64,000 bases of DNA from Euglena gracilis (Eukaryota > Euglenida > Euglenophyceae > Euglenales), in contig CP154957.1 of NCBI GenBank assembly GCA_039621445.1, forward strand, positions 11,551,845 to 11,615,844, given 5' to 3'. Position numbers and translations under genes: made by a program. The notes beneath the pieces were generated by a model. The model made no database searches and was not told the origin of the DNA. It saw only the letters and a program-made list of their open reading frames with translations. Shown one piece after another: positions 62,870 through 64,000 of the stretch (the stretch's first letter is position 1; each line of letters opens with the position of its first letter).

Positions 62870-63420
62870 CTGACAGGTCCAAAAAAATGAGGCCAACTCC
62901 TGACAAATCCTAACAATACCTTTGTGGCTGGAGGTGGATTCCGACAAACGCTGGACAATTTTGGAAATTCCTGACAAACCCCAACGAACCCCAACAACAC
63001 AGAAAATTTGTCAAACAAGGAATATGGGAAATGATGGGCAAAATGAAGGACGAAGTTGATTTATGCACATGTTGAATGTTCACATTCGGAGCCATTGTCC
63101 AACAAAGTTCTTCAGGTGATGCCGAAAATGGTTTCACAGGGTCCAGATATTTTTCAAATTTGGTGACTGGGGGGGGGGAGGGGCGGTCAGGCTGAGCGTC
63201 ATTAATTTGGGACGACCAGAGCAACACCTTCAAGCACCTCAGCCCAGCCCCAAAAAAATTGTCCATTTTTGGGCCGTCTTAGTCTTTTTTAGCCTCTTAA
63301 AAAAAATACCTGGAGGAGGTGAAGGTTTTTTCCACTTCCTGAACGACTGATATCAAACATTTCACACAACCAAGTGAATTTGGGGGTTGCGAGTGTGGAT
63401 AAGAGACATTCCTAGTTAGA
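62870..63420. other. No recognised gene
   Basis: Degenerate CCTGACAAATCC words at 62875-63000, a G run at 63165-63185; otherwise unremarkable. Confidence 0.45.
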
Positions 63421-63454
63421 AGTCAGACCCGCGTCCCCACAACAGAACACCCCA

Positions 63455-63548
63455 CCACACCAAAACGCAACGCAACACAACGCAACGCAGCGCAATGCAA
63501 CGCAACACGCACACACACACACACACGCACACACACAACACGCACGCA

Positions 63549-63597
<49 letters not shown>

Positions 63598-63702
63598 CAC
63601 ACGCACACAACACACACACACACGCAACACAACACACACACACACACACAACACACACACACACACACGCACGCACACACACATGCACACACAACACACA
63701 CA

Positions 63703-63733
<31 letters not shown>
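63455..63733. repeat. CA-rich microsatellite with CGCA and CAACA interruptions
   Basis: CAACG repeats at 63465-63510, then (CA)n mixed with GCAC repeats to 63733. All frames through it are low-complexity (Cys/Val or Thr/His). Confidence 0.97.
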
Positions 63734-64000
63734 TGTTTTGCATTGTCAATAGACAGACGGGTGGGTCCCAAGCAAACAAAAGAAAAAAGTGCAAACGAGT
63801 TGGCAAAGGGAAACGATCGCAACCACGGGACCCAAGGTTCATGCAATACGTGGATACATTCCTTGCCCCCTGGCTGCCACATTTTTATCCTTGCAGAACA
63901 TTTTCTTATTTAAAATACTCTCCCAGGATTCCCATTTTTCATCTGTTTTTTTTGTCCTGTTTCTTGCCTAGCCCTAACCCCAACGCCAACGCCACACTCC

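Noticed and set aside
63412-63882. Cysteine/valine-rich frames up to 156 codons
   Set aside because: Translations of the CA-rich microsatellite.

Overview
This is eukaryotic nuclear DNA, most likely from a protist or alga. The one clear host gene is a NEK-type protein kinase cut into at least eleven short exons by introns of 45 nt to 3.3 kb with GT...AG ends. Almost everything else is transposable-element debris, microsatellites and minisatellites, and long C or G homopolymer runs. There is no operon structure, no ribosome binding sites and no rRNA. I cannot name the species. Most open frames longer than 60 codons are chance products of C/G-rich or A/T-rich repeats and are left out.

Layout. 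0-12 kb: repeats, coding-like scraps, a GAT microsatellite, and a nested 891-bp TA-flanked element inside a duplicated repeat. 12-21 kb: two copies of a ~533-bp CAGGG...CCCTG element with 6-bp target duplications, a broken Tc1/IS630-type transposase and a broken hAT transposase. 22.5-24.9 kb: a TA-flanked element holding a 163-bp satellite. 25.9-37.3 kb: three related ORF remnants that I read as a tyrosine-recombinase element (one with a PHD-like zinc finger), a LINE-type reverse-transcriptase tail, and a ~92-copy 13-bp minisatellite. 38.4-46.1 kb: hAT remnants, a large repeat shared with 30-31 kb, and an unidentified coding-like region. 46.9-62.6 kb: the kinase, whose introns carry five or more mobile elements. 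62.7-64 kb: no recognised gene, then a CA-rich microsatellite.

The kinase exons together give a nearly complete catalytic domain: glycine-loop candidate, VAIK-type lysine, alphaC glutamate, HRD, DFG, an altered GTPxxxSPE segment, DVWALGC, and a DPEKRPS end. Exon phases match at every junction from exon 2 to exon 11. The first exon boundary and the 3' end are uncertain.

The most unusual feature is a large set of small non-autonomous elements. Their ends are short tag words (such as ACAATAAG, ACAATATG, CAATTAG, GTGACTAA, ACACTATC) alternating with runs of C or G. Several carry the same internal core behind different tags, and the best preserved are flanked by TA. I read this as one modular superfamily of TA-target elements that swaps terminal tags; this is an inference that needs genome-wide comparison.
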